This document shows, piece by piece, positions 1 through 9,363 of a stretch of 64,000 bases of DNA. Position 1 is the stretch's first letter. Each line of letters starts with the position of its first letter. Below the pieces are notes generated by a model, which was given only the letters and a program-made list of their open reading frames with translations, was not told the origin of the DNA and searched no databases. Made by a program: the position numbers and the translations under genes. Where the stretch lies: assembly GCF_000696385.1 (NCBI RefSeq), contig NZ_JJMN01000074.1, positions 186,001-250,000 on the forward strand, written 5' to 3'. Source of the DNA: Vibrio metoecus. GTDB lineage: Bacteria > Pseudomonadota > Gammaproteobacteria > Enterobacterales > Vibrionaceae.

Positions 1-1690
1 CCCCTCCGGCGAAAGCAACGGGAAGGGCCGTTTTAAGCGCAGATCTAAAATCTGAAATTCGGCTTTCACTATGAACTCTGATAACTAAGTCTATTTCTAG
101 GTCGGCCAATCGTTCACTACGAATGGTCGGTCGTTTCGCATTAGAAACCGTTCTGGCTTTGGCGACTGAATTAGGTTCAGTAAGCTTCGCTGTTGATTGA
201 ATATTCTCGTTTCGAACATAAAAAGCGAAGCTCGAAAACTCAACTGGGGAACCATTGTTAACTAATTGATTAAATTTCCTTTGATAATCGTGCATGAATC
301 CCCAAATGGCCGTCAAAGACGGCACACCACACAAACAAGGGTTACTCATCGCTACCGAGTCTTGCACTCTCATTGACGACAGGTAGATATATTGCTCCCC
401 CGTCACCATATCTTGATTGTTAATTGGCTTACTAAGTTGCTCAAGCACCCATGTCACTTGTGCTTTAGCTACCTGCATCAGTTTGGGATGATAAGCAAAC
501 TTGGCTGAATAGATATTATTTTGAAACGCGAGATGTAAGCGTCGGTTAAACTCACCAGCCAAAGAGCCAAGCTCCCATTCTGGCAACGACAAAAAGGCTT
601 GAGCTAAAGTGTCGTCATGCTCTAGTTGTTGCTGATTGGGTTCAGATTCAGCGATATCTCTTAACTCAATGAGTGGCAGCATCCATAAGGCTATTTGCTT
701 TCGTAAAATCTTACCCCTAACCTGACGAGCTCTTTCTCTTTGCCGCTGTGTTTTGGATGGCTCAGACCCAATTAGGCGATTTAGCACCTGACAAATTTTG
801 GCGTTAGTTACCTGATAGTCATCAAAGTAATGACCACTCTTTTGACGGTTTTCCGTTAACGTCCCACCCTTGGCCTGTTTAACACCTAGCGGGTAATTTA
901 GGACTCTCATATACCCACCCAAACTGCCACACAGGTTCCCAATACTGGCAGAATTAGGCAGTGACGAAGAGACAAAACTGAACTTGTTTTCTGGACTTCG
1001 CGCTCTTATTTCTAGTTCGCACTGAAGAGCGTGACTCACAACGGGGGTGATCGAAACATAATCATCCCCCCAAGGAAACCGTAATTGCTTACTGTAAGCA
1101 CTAACACTGTTGGGAAAACTATTCTCAGGAAGCTGTTCTTCAATTGCACGTTGTAAGCGAGCAAGTGACTTCACATCCAAGCCAAATTCTGTAAGCAGAT
1201 CAAGCCAAACTGGATTTTTCTGCTGAATAAGCGAAAGAATACACACTGGCTGTGATTGCCATTTAAAAGGATTCAGTAACCATAACGTGTGACGATAGAC
1301 AGCAGAGTTATGAGCCCAGCCCAATCGCTGATCCAATACTGCACTTGAAATAAACTCCTCGGCTGTAGAAAGAGGTCGCGCAATTATCCGTTGGTCCTTA
1401 ACACGACAGTCTGGAAACTTTAGGTTATGTGTGTGGAACCACTGGATTTCAGCAAGAGAGGCATCTAAGTTTTCGCGGTCTTTAAAATACCTTTGAGCCC
1501 GAGCTACATCCAACCAATCCGAGCACCTATCAGCTTGATGACTAGAACTGAGATTGAGCAAAATCGTCAACGTTTCTTGTTCATACCCATCAACACAAAC
1601 GTCTTCTGTATAGGGCATAAACATCTTTTTTAGAGCAGTTTGTTTTATTGCTTCGTCTTCAATTGCTAGTAGATCACTTAATTTCGTCAT
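1..1690 (-). CDS. cas8: Cas8-Cas5 fusion of a type I-F3 CAST (3' end outside window)
   Basis: The frame is open from an ATG at 1690 to the left edge (563 codons, no stop), so the C-terminal end is missing. As I recall the I-F3 Cas8 family, shared pieces include HNLKFPD near residue 90, YVSITPVVS in the middle and GGYMRVL about 50 residues later. The protein recognises the PAM and the 5' handle of the crRNA inside Cascade. I-F3 systems lack Cas3, so binding leads to recruitment of TniQ and transposition instead of cleavage. The start lies 2 nt after the tniQ stop, so the two genes are surely co-transcribed and probably coupled; cas7, cas6 and the CRISPR array should follow beyond the edge. Confidence 0.85.
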   Translation of the reverse strand, partial: MTKLSDLLAIEDEAIKQTALKKMFMPYTEDVCVDGYEQETLTILLNLSSSHQADRCSDWLDVARAQRYFKDRENLDASLAEIQWFHTHNLKFPDCRVKDQRIIARPLSTAEEFISSAVLDQRLGWAHNSAVYRHTLWLLNPFKWQSQPVCILSLIQQKNPVWLDLLTEFGLDVKSLARLQRAIEEQLPENSFPNSVSAYSKQLRFPWGDDYVSITPVVSHALQCELEIRARSPENKFSFVSSSLPNSASIGNLCGSLGGYMRVLNYPLGVKQAKGGTLTENRQKSGHYFDDYQVTNAKICQVLNRLIGSEPSKTQRQRERARQVRGKILRKQIALWMLPLIELRDIAESEPNQQQLEHDDTLAQAFLSLPEWELGSLAGEFNRRLHLAFQNNIYSAKFAYHPKLMQVAKAQVTWVLEQLSKPINNQDMVTGEQYIYLSSMRVQDSVAMSNPCLCGVPSLTAIWGFMHDYQRKFNQLVNNGSPVEFSSFAFYVRNENIQSTAKLTEPNSVAKARTVSNAKRPTIRSERLADLEIDLVIRVHSESRISDFRSALKTALPVAFAGG

Positions 1691-1692
1691 AA

Positions 1693-2904
1693 TTACCACT
1701 CAGGTAGATACACGCTTAAACCGTCATTTTCAGAGCACATGCGAGTCAGCTTTGTTTCGATGACACTTCTTAGGGTGAACGCCGATTCATGACTGGCAAT
1801 TTTGGTATGCATCCGCGGCCTAATCGCTGCTTTAATCTCACCAAACTCATACAACCGATACACCTCATCCGTTGTGCAAGAAAGCAATGTAGACACTTCT
1901 AAGGGGCTCAACAGCACATCGCCTAAATTTCCTTTTCTGCTTGAAGGTAGTGTTGCCATTAACTTTGTAAAGTAGGCTAACACTTGAGTGAGCACGCTAT
2001 TACGCTCTAACTGCCTACTTGGTAACTGGCGGCAATCTTTAAGCAAAGTGCCAAAAACCTCATTGAAAAACGTCTTTTTCCAATCTTTGATTCGAATGAG
2101 ATCGGCTTTGTTTACCAACTCATCGAGTTCCTCCTCCAGCGTTCTTGGCCAACAAGAGCAATACTCAACCAATGACTCAAAACTGATGTTCTCAATATCG
2201 CCATAACGATTAACGTACCATAGTAAAAAACCATAGCGCTCAGAGTGCGTCATTTCTGCCTTTAGTAATCCCAAAGGTTTTGAGTCATTTCCTGACAACC
2301 ATCTTGCAACCAGTAACGCAGCTACTGGCGCATCTTCTACCGGTGAGTTTCGGAGTTCAAAACCGCATTCGCATTGGCTAATACTCTCAGTGGTTTGGTA
2401 TTCCAATCTCGATTGGCACTCTGGGCAGTGATGAACCAATTTACAGCCATGGCGCTCACAAACTTGCTGAGAAAGAAATTGCCACTGCTGGCGAATGTAT
2501 GGAGCCTCACTAATACATAAAGGGCAAATAGGCGTGAAGCGTTTAGCAAGAAAAACAAAAGGATAATCAGCTCCCAACCGATGCACGGCTTTGTATTCGG
2601 GAGAAAATTGAGCTTTTGAATGTGACAACGCAAGGCGCAGTGCTCCAAAGTTATTGAGTTTTAATTGGTTCTCAAGATGGATAAGAACTCGCACCCGCAT
2701 TTGGCTTGTGGTTTGCGCATGGTAGATATTGATTCGGTTGAGCTCAAGAGGGAAAGCACCGGGAATCGCTTCATGCTGATCCAACGTGTCGAACCAGATG
2801 TCTTCAGCAAAATGAGAAAATCGCTCGTAACCTTGTTCTTGCGATAAGCGCAGCAAGAAACTTTCGAGCGATTCGTCAGGGTAAAGTTGAATGTCTGTAT
2901 TCAC
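1693..2904 (-). CDS. tniQ: TniQ, target-selection protein of the CAST
   Basis: A 403-aa protein starting at GTG (2904). It has two zinc-finger-like clusters typical of TniQ/TnsD proteins: CPLC at about residues 127-130, then C149, C154 and HHCPEC at 159-163. In I-F3 CASTs a TniQ dimer sits on the Cas6 end of Cascade and passes the bound target to the ATPase TnsC. Its length is close to the roughly 395 aa I recall for the V. cholerae Tn6677 protein. It heads the tniQ-cas8/5 operon, and a perfect palindrome lies only 7 nt upstream of its start codon, so expression is probably repressed by the element's own Xre protein. Confidence 0.92.
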   Translation of the reverse strand: MNTDIQLYPDESLESFLLRLSQEQGYERFSHFAEDIWFDTLDQHEAIPGAFPLELNRINIYHAQTTSQMRVRVLIHLENQLKLNNFGALRLALSHSKAQFSPEYKAVHRLGADYPFVFLAKRFTPICPLCISEAPYIRQQWQFLSQQVCERHGCKLVHHCPECQSRLEYQTTESISQCECGFELRNSPVEDAPVAALLVARWLSGNDSKPLGLLKAEMTHSERYGFLLWYVNRYGDIENISFESLVEYCSCWPRTLEEELDELVNKADLIRIKDWKKTFFNEVFGTLLKDCRQLPSRQLERNSVLTQVLAYFTKLMATLPSSRKGNLGDVLLSPLEVSTLLSCTTDEVYRLYEFGEIKAAIRPRMHTKIASHESAFTLRSVIETKLTRMCSENDGLSVYLPEW

Positions 2905-2911
2905 ATATCAC

Positions 2912-2942
2912 CACTAAAACTTAGAGTATCTAAGTTTTAGTG
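2912..2942. promoter_or_regulatory. Palindromic operator upstream of tniQ
   Basis: Two perfect 14-bp arms, CACTAAAACTTAGA and TCTAAGTTTTAGTG, flank a 3-bp centre GTA. The core ACTTAG-N5-CTAAGT (2919-2935) is repeated twice in front of the xre gene at 14276 and 14310. It occupies the place where the tniQ promoter and ribosome-binding region should be. Confidence 0.8.
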
Positions 2943-3091
2943 TAGTGTATTTTCAAATGATTACCAAAAAACCCGTTAATTAACATCAAATAACGAAGAC
3001 TGTATTCCCAGTTGGGAAACTCTTCAGAAATCACTAGTTACTCAGGAGCAATTGCATTGATGTAACCTTTAAGGGCTTCTTGTAAACCCTA

Positions 3092-3123
3092 CCCCTTTTG
3101 CAGCCCTTCGGCTGCAAAAGGGG
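3092..3123. terminator. Long GC-containing hairpin between the GTPase gene and tniQ
   Basis: Perfect 14-bp arms (CCCCTTTTGCAGCC and its complement) enclose a 4-nt loop. It lies 66 bp past the stop of the GTPase gene and upstream of tniQ. Neither strand has a convincing run of T after the stem, so it may be an inefficient terminator or simply an insulating hairpin. Confidence 0.5.
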
Positions 3124-3188
3124 TTTGGGTTAAAGCGGTTAGTTTTTTGTTTGAGATGTTATATAGACTCAAATTTCACCGTCCAGAA

Positions 3189-5015
3189 CTACTTGTTTGT
3201 TGATCCAATAAGCTTTTCAATCTCGCGAATATAACGCTCCCAATGCTCAACAAGACCACGGGTGACCTCAAATTCAAAACGATTATAATCGTTAGACTTA
3301 AACCAAGCTTTGGTATGGTCCGCGATGCGGTCCTTATAGCCAGCTCCTTTACCCCATTCGCTGTATGCTTTACTCCAGAAATAACTATCAGATTTGATTT
3401 TGTCTTCGTAGACGGAGCGGCCTTTGTTTAGCGCAAGTTGAGAAATGTTATTGAGCCGAACATCAGTTGTATTTTTTAGCTGCTTGAGCAGCGAAAAGCT
3501 TGGCTTCAATTCTTCTTGAGAAAGCATGTTATTGATCAATACGGTCAACTCGTCACGTAATGGTGCGATTTTAGCCATGCACTGTGCTCGTGATGCAACA
3601 GCAAGCTCCTGATAGTAGTTCAAGTTATGCCAGTTTCCATCACGGTTCACGCTGGCACGTACACTCGCTGCATAGGTACCCTTTGAGCGAATTGAATCAA
3701 TCAATGGCACAAAGTACTCACTTAATGTTGGCGTGCATGTTTTTGACTTTTTTAGCCATGGTTCCAGAGTCAGTTTTACTTGATTGATAGCAAGAGAAGC
3801 GGACTGAGACTTTATTTCATCTTCCATCTCGCAGATTGATTGTTCAATCTCTACCAAACGCTGCTCATGTACTTTTCGCAAAGAACGTACTTTACCCACA
3901 AGCTTCTCAAAAAGCTCATCAGGGTCATCTTGCTTTGCATCAAAAAACTCGATGTCGAGACCACGTACTGCATATTTTTGACACAGCTCGCTACTCACTT
4001 GCTCTGCTTTAATATCACGACCATCTTCTTTGTCACCTACCGATTCGTCGTAATCCATCACATCTTCAGCCTCACCGGCTCGATCAAGGATCAAAAGAAC
4101 CGACTCATCGTTCAAACGGTGCTTCAGACCAGCACGAATAGCACTGTCAATCATTTTCGAGCAGGTTTGATCAGGCGCATCATTGAAACGAGAGCAAAAC
4201 ACGCTGACTGTTTTGTCGTTAGTTAGACACTGGTCTAGATCCACTCGATTGACTGTTTGATCGACACCTTTAGTATCCACAAAAGTGATGGAAAAAGAGT
4301 CATCGGTGTGACGAAGCGAAGGAACATAAAGGGTGATACGTTTAGCCAATCCGACATCAGGGTGTGTGGCACTGTTGATCAGCTTGAATGTTTCATGAAG
4401 CCACTCCATCTCTGGTTGGCCATCGATATTTTCGAACACGGTTTTAGTACGCTGAGCAAGATTTACACGTTGGATCAACTCTTCACAGAGCATGTCAACT
4501 GATGATAGTTGATCAGCAAGAACCTTAGCATAATCAGTAGCGGTGCGCTTTCCGTCCACTTTTTTGCGAACGATTTTCAGCTCAAGCATGTTACGAAGTG
4601 CTCGTTCAACTTCAGCACTTAACTTAAAACCTTCTTGATCGTTATCAGTGTCATCTGACTTTAGATAAAGTGCAAAGTCTGAAAGATAGCTACGTACTTC
4701 TTCTTCCGTGTAAGGAAGGACCTCAACCTTCGCCTCTGTTGCTTGTTTGATGTGTACTTCGCAAAGCGTAGTGCGTCCAGAGCCCGTGCTAAGAACAGAA
4801 TTTTGCTCGTTTACTAACCCTAACAAATGACAGATAGATGTTGTTTTGCCCGCTCCTACGTTGCCTATGAAAGCGATATGATGCTCTTTATTCGCGAGAT
4901 ATGATTCGCTAAGCCTGTACATTTCTTTATGATTTTCTAATTGAGAGCGTAAAGGGCTTTGGATTGGCATACATGCTAGCAAATCGTCAATATTTTTTGA
5001 GAATTCAGTTTTCAT
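3189..5015 (-). CDS. Dynamin-like P-loop GTPase, transposon cargo
   Basis: A 608-aa protein. The P-loop is GNVGAGKTT at residues 51-59; SGRTT follows as a likely G2 region, and VDTKG in the middle matches the DxxG switch. The usual N/TKxD base-recognition motif is not clear; LILDRAGEAED stands in the expected place. The remainder is charged and mostly helical, as in dynamin-like and septin-like large GTPases. I cannot name the exact family and see no transmembrane segment. It is a single gene flanked by about 255 bp upstream and a hairpin downstream. Position in CAST cargo beside a restriction system suggests anti-phage defence, which is inference only. Confidence 0.7.
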   Translation of the reverse strand: MKTEFSKNIDDLLACMPIQSPLRSQLENHKEMYRLSESYLANKEHHIAFIGNVGAGKTTSICHLLGLVNEQNSVLSTGSGRTTLCEVHIKQATEAKVEVLPYTEEEVRSYLSDFALYLKSDDTDNDQEGFKLSAEVERALRNMLELKIVRKKVDGKRTATDYAKVLADQLSSVDMLCEELIQRVNLAQRTKTVFENIDGQPEMEWLHETFKLINSATHPDVGLAKRITLYVPSLRHTDDSFSITFVDTKGVDQTVNRVDLDQCLTNDKTVSVFCSRFNDAPDQTCSKMIDSAIRAGLKHRLNDESVLLILDRAGEAEDVMDYDESVGDKEDGRDIKAEQVSSELCQKYAVRGLDIEFFDAKQDDPDELFEKLVGKVRSLRKVHEQRLVEIEQSICEMEDEIKSQSASLAINQVKLTLEPWLKKSKTCTPTLSEYFVPLIDSIRSKGTYAASVRASVNRDGNWHNLNYYQELAVASRAQCMAKIAPLRDELTVLINNMLSQEELKPSFSLLKQLKNTTDVRLNNISQLALNKGRSVYEDKIKSDSYFWSKAYSEWGKGAGYKDRIADHTKAWFKSNDYNRFEFEVTRGLVEHWERYIREIEKLIGSTNK

Positions 5016-5270
5016 TTTCCGTCACTTGTCGCTAAGTCATTGGTTCAAGCTAAGCGCCATAATACAAACTTCTGTTTTAAGGACAGGCGCTTAATTTGTA
5101 AAAAATTGGGTGACAATATTTCAGCAGATAAAACTGGACAATGATGATGATCAACATTTGCTTTTATACGAGCACTATATGCCCATAAGCTCATTGAAAC
5201 TGATTTAAAATGTACGATTAACCTAGCGATTGAGTATCGTTTGGATTGAACCTTGGATTAGTTTCACAAT

Positions 5271-5894
5271 TTATTGATTTTTATATGAAGTAAAACCAAC
5301 GATGCGAGCTTCAGTTCCTTGGTTTCTCAACCCCAGCTCATTGCAAATTATCTTGTAGACTCCGGGAGGGAAGCCACCATCAAAATTCCACACATCATAG
5401 CCATTAGTCATCTTGGCGATGCCTGAGATAGTCGGATATCTATTCCCCAGTTGATTGGCTACGATGTGGCTCGAAAGCTCTTTGCTGGTACGAAAATGAT
5501 AGGGCCGCATTTCCTTTAAAAGCAGCTCCATTTCTCTGGCTTCTTCATCGCTGAGTCGATACTTGGATTGCAAAGGGAGAATCTTAAACTCACTCATTTT
5601 TTCAGCGCCAAGTGCGGCTAACGACGTTTTAAGTATGACCGGTTTTGAATAGTTAGATTCTCCATAATTTGTCTGTTTGGTAACAGATAACCGACCATCT
5701 GCATACAATTTTTGCAGAAAGATGAATTGTGCTTCTAGTGTGTTGGTAGATGTTGAGTGGGTGAACAAGTATGTACCTTTAGGTGTCTTTTGTACTCGGT
5801 CATACGTCAGGTTGCGGATAGTAAGCACGGTGTTAGTGCTCTCTAAAGAATCAAAAATAGCTCTCAGTGACTGCATTTTCATCACTAATCCCAT
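5271..5894 (-). CDS. Hypothetical 207-aa cargo protein
   Basis: No family recognised. The N-terminal half reads like a small mixed alpha/beta domain. The C-terminal 60 residues contain NRYPTISGIAKM followed by WNFDGGFPPGVY, a Gly/Pro-rich stretch that looks like a conserved module. There are three Met candidates near the start (residues 1, 5 and 7), none with a strong ribosome-binding site. It lies between hsdS and the GTPase gene, has its own upstream space after a strong hairpin, and does not overlap either neighbour. A role in defence or in regulating the restriction locus would be a guess. Confidence 0.6.
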   Translation of the reverse strand: MGLVMKMQSLRAIFDSLESTNTVLTIRNLTYDRVQKTPKGTYLFTHSTSTNTLEAQFIFLQKLYADGRLSVTKQTNYGESNYSKPVILKTSLAALGAEKMSEFKILPLQSKYRLSDEEAREMELLLKEMRPYHFRTSKELSSHIVANQLGNRYPTISGIAKMTNGYDVWNFDGGFPPGVYKIICNELGLRNQGTEARIVGFTSYKNQ

Positions 5895-5929
5895 AGTGGT
5901 TATTTTTCAATGATAAATGGGGGTTCCCA

Positions 5930-5957
5930 AAAACGGCAGCCTTAAGGCTGCCGTTTT
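5930..5957. terminator. Strong bidirectional hairpin after hsdS
   Basis: Fully palindromic stem AAAACGGCAGCC-TTAA-GGCTGCCGTTTT located between the hsdS stop and the start of the next gene; T-rich on both strands, as in intrinsic terminators. Confidence 0.75.
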
Positions 5958-5975
5958 GGTGATACGAAGGAAGTA

Positions 5976-7718
5976 CTACAACGCCTGCTCAACAATCGCA
6001 TCAGTAAGCTGAAGTTGGGTTTGTTGGCTGTCGCGAAGACGTTCTATTAACTGATCGCACATCTCATTTAACTCTGTGAATTTGGCAACAATACGTAACT
6101 GTTCTTTCAATGGAGGTAAGCTGACAACAAAACTGCGAATCAAAGTTAGGTTGAGATTTCCTTGAGAAACGCCTTTGCCTAGAGTGTTTCTCTCAGAAAA
6201 GCCTCTACCAATTGGAGAGTTCAGCCAAAGCTCCAAGTACCTTGCGTGAATTTGACTTTTATGAGGTTTTAACAGCCCAGTGCTGACATATATTGCGAAC
6301 TCTAAATCACTATCAATAACCGCTGCTTCTCCAATACCAGCACCAACTCGTGACAATAAAATATCTTCGAACTCTGGCTTGCGGTTCTTAATATATGACT
6401 GATAGTGTTCTTCTGATACATAACGGCAGTGCTGCGGCATAAATTTAAACGGTTTTACGCACTGAGCAGAGATAAAAGGTCGTCCATCATCTGTATATTT
6501 AGGTGTTTGATGGGTGCCGTCAGTTATCAAAGAGCAAAGGTCTTGCATGTAGGCAAACTCCCACCCCTTCGGCAGTTCAAACGGCTTTTCATCATTAGCA
6601 ATTGGCGGCAGGGCTTTTTGCTTTTTGATTTTCTTCTCTTTCACCAACTGCGCTTTCTCGATCGCAATGCGCTCAAGCAGTTTTGCTGCTGGTTCATCAT
6701 TCGGATCTTGCGGCACCAGCTTACCCATCACCGCCAGTTGCAGGATGGTTTGTTTTAGCTGGTCGATGCTTTGCTCTGTGGTGAACAGGGTGTCGAAGTG
6801 CTCGCTGATGCGTGCCCAGTTCGCCATCAGCTCGGTGGCGTCTTGGCTGTTGGTGAGCGTTGCCAGCAAGGTTTCTACCAATACCTGATGTGCATCAAGG
6901 CTGGCTTCGGTTTGCTGCTCGAGTTGGTCGCACAGCGCCATCAGCTCGTCGACTTTGGCGACGATGCGGTGTTGTTCTGACATCGGAGGAAGCGCGAAAA
7001 CATAGTTAAGAAGCTGGTCTTGAGTAATTCCGGCCACCGTAGTACCCGTACCCGTGATTTTGATAGTTGAATACGAGTTCAAGAAAAAGTCAGTCTGAAT
7101 AAATTTGCTCAATGTTGCTGATTTTAAATCTTGATTAAATGCCATTGGAGTTTTGACGATCGCAATTTTGCCAAGTCCCATGCGCGTACAAATCAACAAA
7201 TCATCTATATTTGCAAGTCGACTTCCAGCAATTAGACCTGCATCAGATATGTGGTCTTGAGTGTCATGGAGAAGTTTGGACTTGCCAAGGTCTTTAACGC
7301 TTGCCCAAGGTATATCTCCATCCCAATAAGCAGGCTCTCTTTTACTTGGTGTCCCTCCGCTCGCAATAGAGAGAAACAACTCACCAACTCGGCACCATTG
7401 CCACCCATTGGGTAGATCAAAATTAAGTTCTTCTGGCGATAAGTCCGGAAAAGATTTGTCTTTTTTTTAATTTTTCCGTCTTTTCACCAACTGCGCTTTT
7501 TCAGCTGCAATTCGCTCAAGCAACACAGAAGCAGGTTCATCACTCGGATCTTGCGGCACCAATTTACCACGCACAGCCAGTTCTAAAATCAGCTCTCGCA
7601 GTTTTTTGATGCCGTAAAGCTCGCGTTTTTTGCTGCTACCGCGACCAGACGCAGACTTTGCCTGTACTGCCGATGTCCAGATGTCGATATGGTCTGTGAT
7701 CAGTTTTTCCGCAGACAT
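5976..7718 (-). pseudogene. hsdS: HsdS, type I restriction specificity subunit (interrupted by one stop)
   Basis: Residues 1-83 (from 7718) run into TAA at 7467-7469; the same frame then continues open to 5976, giving 580 codons in all, normal for HsdS. The two conserved spacer regions, each with KLVPQDP and KAQLVK, flank the two target-recognition domains (IASGGTPSKREP marks the first). HsdS sets the DNA sequence recognised by the M and R subunits. The stop lies in an A/T-rich tract with an A8 run, at the point where the other spacer copy reads KAQLVKEKKIKKQK. Either a nonsense change or two compensating indels explain this. The start overlaps the hsdM stop by one base (TAATG). Confidence 0.85.
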
Positions 7719-9211
7719 TACTTCACCCCATCCGCAGCTTGAGCTGATGAAGAGAGAGCGTTCCCTAAGATATCTTTCAGTTGGTTGCGGAGTTCGGTGA
7801 TTTCTTGCTGTTGCGTTTGGTAACTTTGCAGCAGTTCATTTGGGTCATGGCTGACCACTTCGCCTTGATACGGGTTTTTAATATCGAGGTTGAAGTTTCG
7901 GGCGATGATCTCATCAATCGAGACTTTCCATGCATGGTTATTCTCTACGCGGCTGGCAAAGCCATCTTCTTCCTTGCCCCACCAGTCGATTTCAGCCTGA
8001 AATTCTTCAAACTTCATCGGCTTGGTTTTGCTGTAGTTCTTCACGCCCTCTGGGTATGGGTGTTCGTAGAACCACACGTCTTTAGTCGGCTTTCCTTTGG
8101 TAAAGAACAGAATGTTGGTTTTAATGCCCGTGTACGGGTTAAACACGCCATTTGGCAGGCGCACAATGGTGTGCAGGTTACATTCTTCGGTCAGCAACTT
8201 TTTGATTTTGGTTTTTACGCCTTCACCAAACAAGGTGCCATCTGGCAATACCACACCCGCACGGCCATTGGCAGGATCTAGTACTTCAATAATCAGTTGT
8301 AGGAACAAATCCGCAGTCTCACGGGTTTGCATTTCCGCCGGAAAGTTCTTTTCAATCCCGTCTTCCTCGGTACCGCCAAACGGAGGGTTGGTCGCAATCA
8401 CATTGATATTGCTGTCCCAGTTGGAAAGTGGCTTATTCAGCGTGTTGTCGTGTTTGATTTGCGATGGCACTTCAATGCCATGCAGCATCATGTTGGTGAT
8501 ACGACAGCAGGTGCGGCAGCCTGTTTTTTCTCTAACGCCGTGGAATTGCTTCTGGAACGTCTCGTACTGCTCGCTGGTTTTTGGTTTGTAATGTGCGTTG
8601 ATGTGATTGATAGCGCAAGTTAAGAAACCGCCCGTACCACATGAAGGGTCAAACACGTTCTCGCCCAGTTTTGGGTCAAGACGGTCAACAATAAAACGGG
8701 TCACCGCACGCGGCGTGTAGAACTCACCCGCATTACCCGCGCTTTGCAGGTCACGCAGGATTTGCTCGTAGATATCACCAAACAGATGGCGTTCATCAGT
8801 ATCGGTAAAGTCGATTTCATTCAGCTTGTTGATCACCTGACGCAGTAGGGTGCCGTTTTTCATGTAGTTGTAGGCATCGCTGAATGCTTCTTTCACCACA
8901 TAGCCGCGTGGGTTGGTGTCTACTGGCGCTGCCATGTTTTTCAGGTTGTGGAACAGGTCGTCGTTCACAAACTCAAGCAGCTTGTCACCGGTAATGCCCT
9001 GTGCATCTGCCGCCCAGTTGCGCCACAGGTATCTTTCATTGATTGGCGCTTTGTAATCATCCAGCTCGAGCTCTAATTCTTCTTCCTGCGCATCGAAGAC
9101 TTTGAGGAACAACAACCAGGAAAGTTGCCCAAGGCGCTGTGCATCACCGTCAACACCTGCGTCTTTGCGCATGATGTCTTGGATGGATTTGATTACGGAA
9201 CTGATAGACAT
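7718..9211 (-). CDS. hsdM: HsdM, type I DNA adenine methyltransferase
   Basis: A 497-aa N6-adenine methyltransferase subunit. The AdoMet-binding motif is FDPSCGTGG, the catalytic motif is NPPFGG, and an N-terminal helical HsdM_N-like domain precedes them. It modifies the site chosen by HsdS so the host DNA is not cut by HsdR. Translation is coupled to hsdS through a 1-nt overlap. The frame is intact. Its GC content looks somewhat higher than that of the neighbouring cargo genes, which suggests the restriction locus arrived separately from them. Confidence 0.95.
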   Translation of the reverse strand: MSISSVIKSIQDIMRKDAGVDGDAQRLGQLSWLLFLKVFDAQEEELELELDDYKAPINERYLWRNWAADAQGITGDKLLEFVNDDLFHNLKNMAAPVDTNPRGYVVKEAFSDAYNYMKNGTLLRQVINKLNEIDFTDTDERHLFGDIYEQILRDLQSAGNAGEFYTPRAVTRFIVDRLDPKLGENVFDPSCGTGGFLTCAINHINAHYKPKTSEQYETFQKQFHGVREKTGCRTCCRITNMMLHGIEVPSQIKHDNTLNKPLSNWDSNINVIATNPPFGGTEEDGIEKNFPAEMQTRETADLFLQLIIEVLDPANGRAGVVLPDGTLFGEGVKTKIKKLLTEECNLHTIVRLPNGVFNPYTGIKTNILFFTKGKPTKDVWFYEHPYPEGVKNYSKTKPMKFEEFQAEIDWWGKEEDGFASRVENNHAWKVSIDEIIARNFNLDIKNPYQGEVVSHDPNELLQSYQTQQQEITELRNQLKDILGNALSSSAQAADGVK

Positions 9212-9363
9212 GATTTAACTGCTTTTGAAGTGCAAAAATTTGTGCGCATTGTAGCGCATTTACTGCCGTTAATTGAGCAGAAGTCAGCATTGATGAGAGT
9301 TAAGTGGCGAGAATATAAGCAACCCGTACGAACGGGGCCGCCTGAATTTATCACCTGAACATA

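Noticed and set aside
3092..3123. Transposon end or attachment hairpin
   Set aside because: No TGT terminus or TnsB-type repeats nearby; better explained as a terminator-like stem.
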